Source: Paracoccaceae bacterium
Lineage (GTDB): Bacteria; Pseudomonadota; Alphaproteobacteria; Rhodobacterales; Rhodobacteraceae
Assembly: GCA_003500165.1 (NCBI GenBank)
Contig: DNSZ01000132.1
Location: forward strand, 1 to 13,262
Length of the DNA stretch: 13,262 bases
Reading direction: 5' to 3'
The position numbers and the translations under genes were made by a program. Below the pieces are notes generated by a model that searched no databases, was not told where the DNA came from, and saw nothing but the letters and a program-made list of their open reading frames with translations. This document shows positions 13,259 to 13,262 of the stretch, one piece after another (position 1 is the first letter of the stretch; the number at the start of each line of letters is the position of its first letter).

Positions 13259-13262
13259 TTCC

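Noticed and set aside
1..13262. CRISPR array, tRNA, rRNA, insertion sequence or phage genes
   Set aside because: No regularly spaced repeats with spacers, no tRNA-like cloverleaf, and no transposase or integrase motif was found on either strand.

Overview
The window is GC-rich throughout, its proteins are rich in Ala, Gly and Arg, and its best-recognised gene is a Roseobacter-type DMSP demethylase. Together these point to an alphaproteobacterium of the order Rhodobacterales (Roseobacter/Paracoccus relatives). This placement rests on protein resemblance recalled from knowledge, not on a search. No rRNA, tRNA, CRISPR array, integrase or transposase was seen.

Layout. Positions 1-327 hold no gene but are full of repeats: a GC-rich direct repeat at the window edge and again at 268-320, a pair of perfect palindromes (255-301), and two further hairpins. 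From 7666 down to 328 on the minus strand runs a tightly packed five-gene operon: a periplasmic ProX/OpuAC-type binding protein (6716-7666), a ProV-type ATPase (5618-6646), a fused double ProW-type permease (3660-5621), a choline-kinase-like phosphotransferase (2788-3663), and an 816-residue FAD/GcvT-type dimethylglycine or sarcosine dehydrogenase homologue (328-2778). Two junctions are 4-bp start/stop overlaps, and one has the ribosome binding site built into the preceding stop codon. A DeoR-family regulator (7881-8681) is divergent, and the shared control region carries a run of five motifs of about 10 bp.

Convergent to deoR is a second minus-strand group read from 11437 to 8744: a DUF2182 membrane protein, a DUF1326 cysteine-motif protein, a predicted 22-residue Arg-rich leader peptide, and dmdA. 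The leader stop overlaps the dmdA start, and dmdA itself has no visible ribosome binding site. Two long palindromes with the same core CTTCTAGAAG and a third hairpin lie between DUF2182 and DUF1326. On the plus strand, divergent from DUF2182, are a PotD-like periplasmic binding protein with no transporter partner (11603-12655) and a small lipoprotein (12703-13158). A strong stem-loop follows at the window end.

How it fits together. The operon looks like uptake and breakdown of a methylated quaternary or tertiary amine: import by the ProXWV-type transporter, a phosphorylation step, and oxidative demethylation handing one-carbon units to tetrahydrofolate. DmdA likewise passes a methyl group from dimethylsulfoniopropionate (DMSP) to tetrahydrofolate, and DMSP is a structural analogue of glycine betaine, so the same importer could feed both routes. 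The most unusual points are the kinase inside a betaine-type operon next to a DeoR regulator, whose family usually senses phosphorylated metabolites; the leader peptide coupled to dmdA; the DUF1326/DUF2182 pair next to dmdA; and the paired-palindrome elements.
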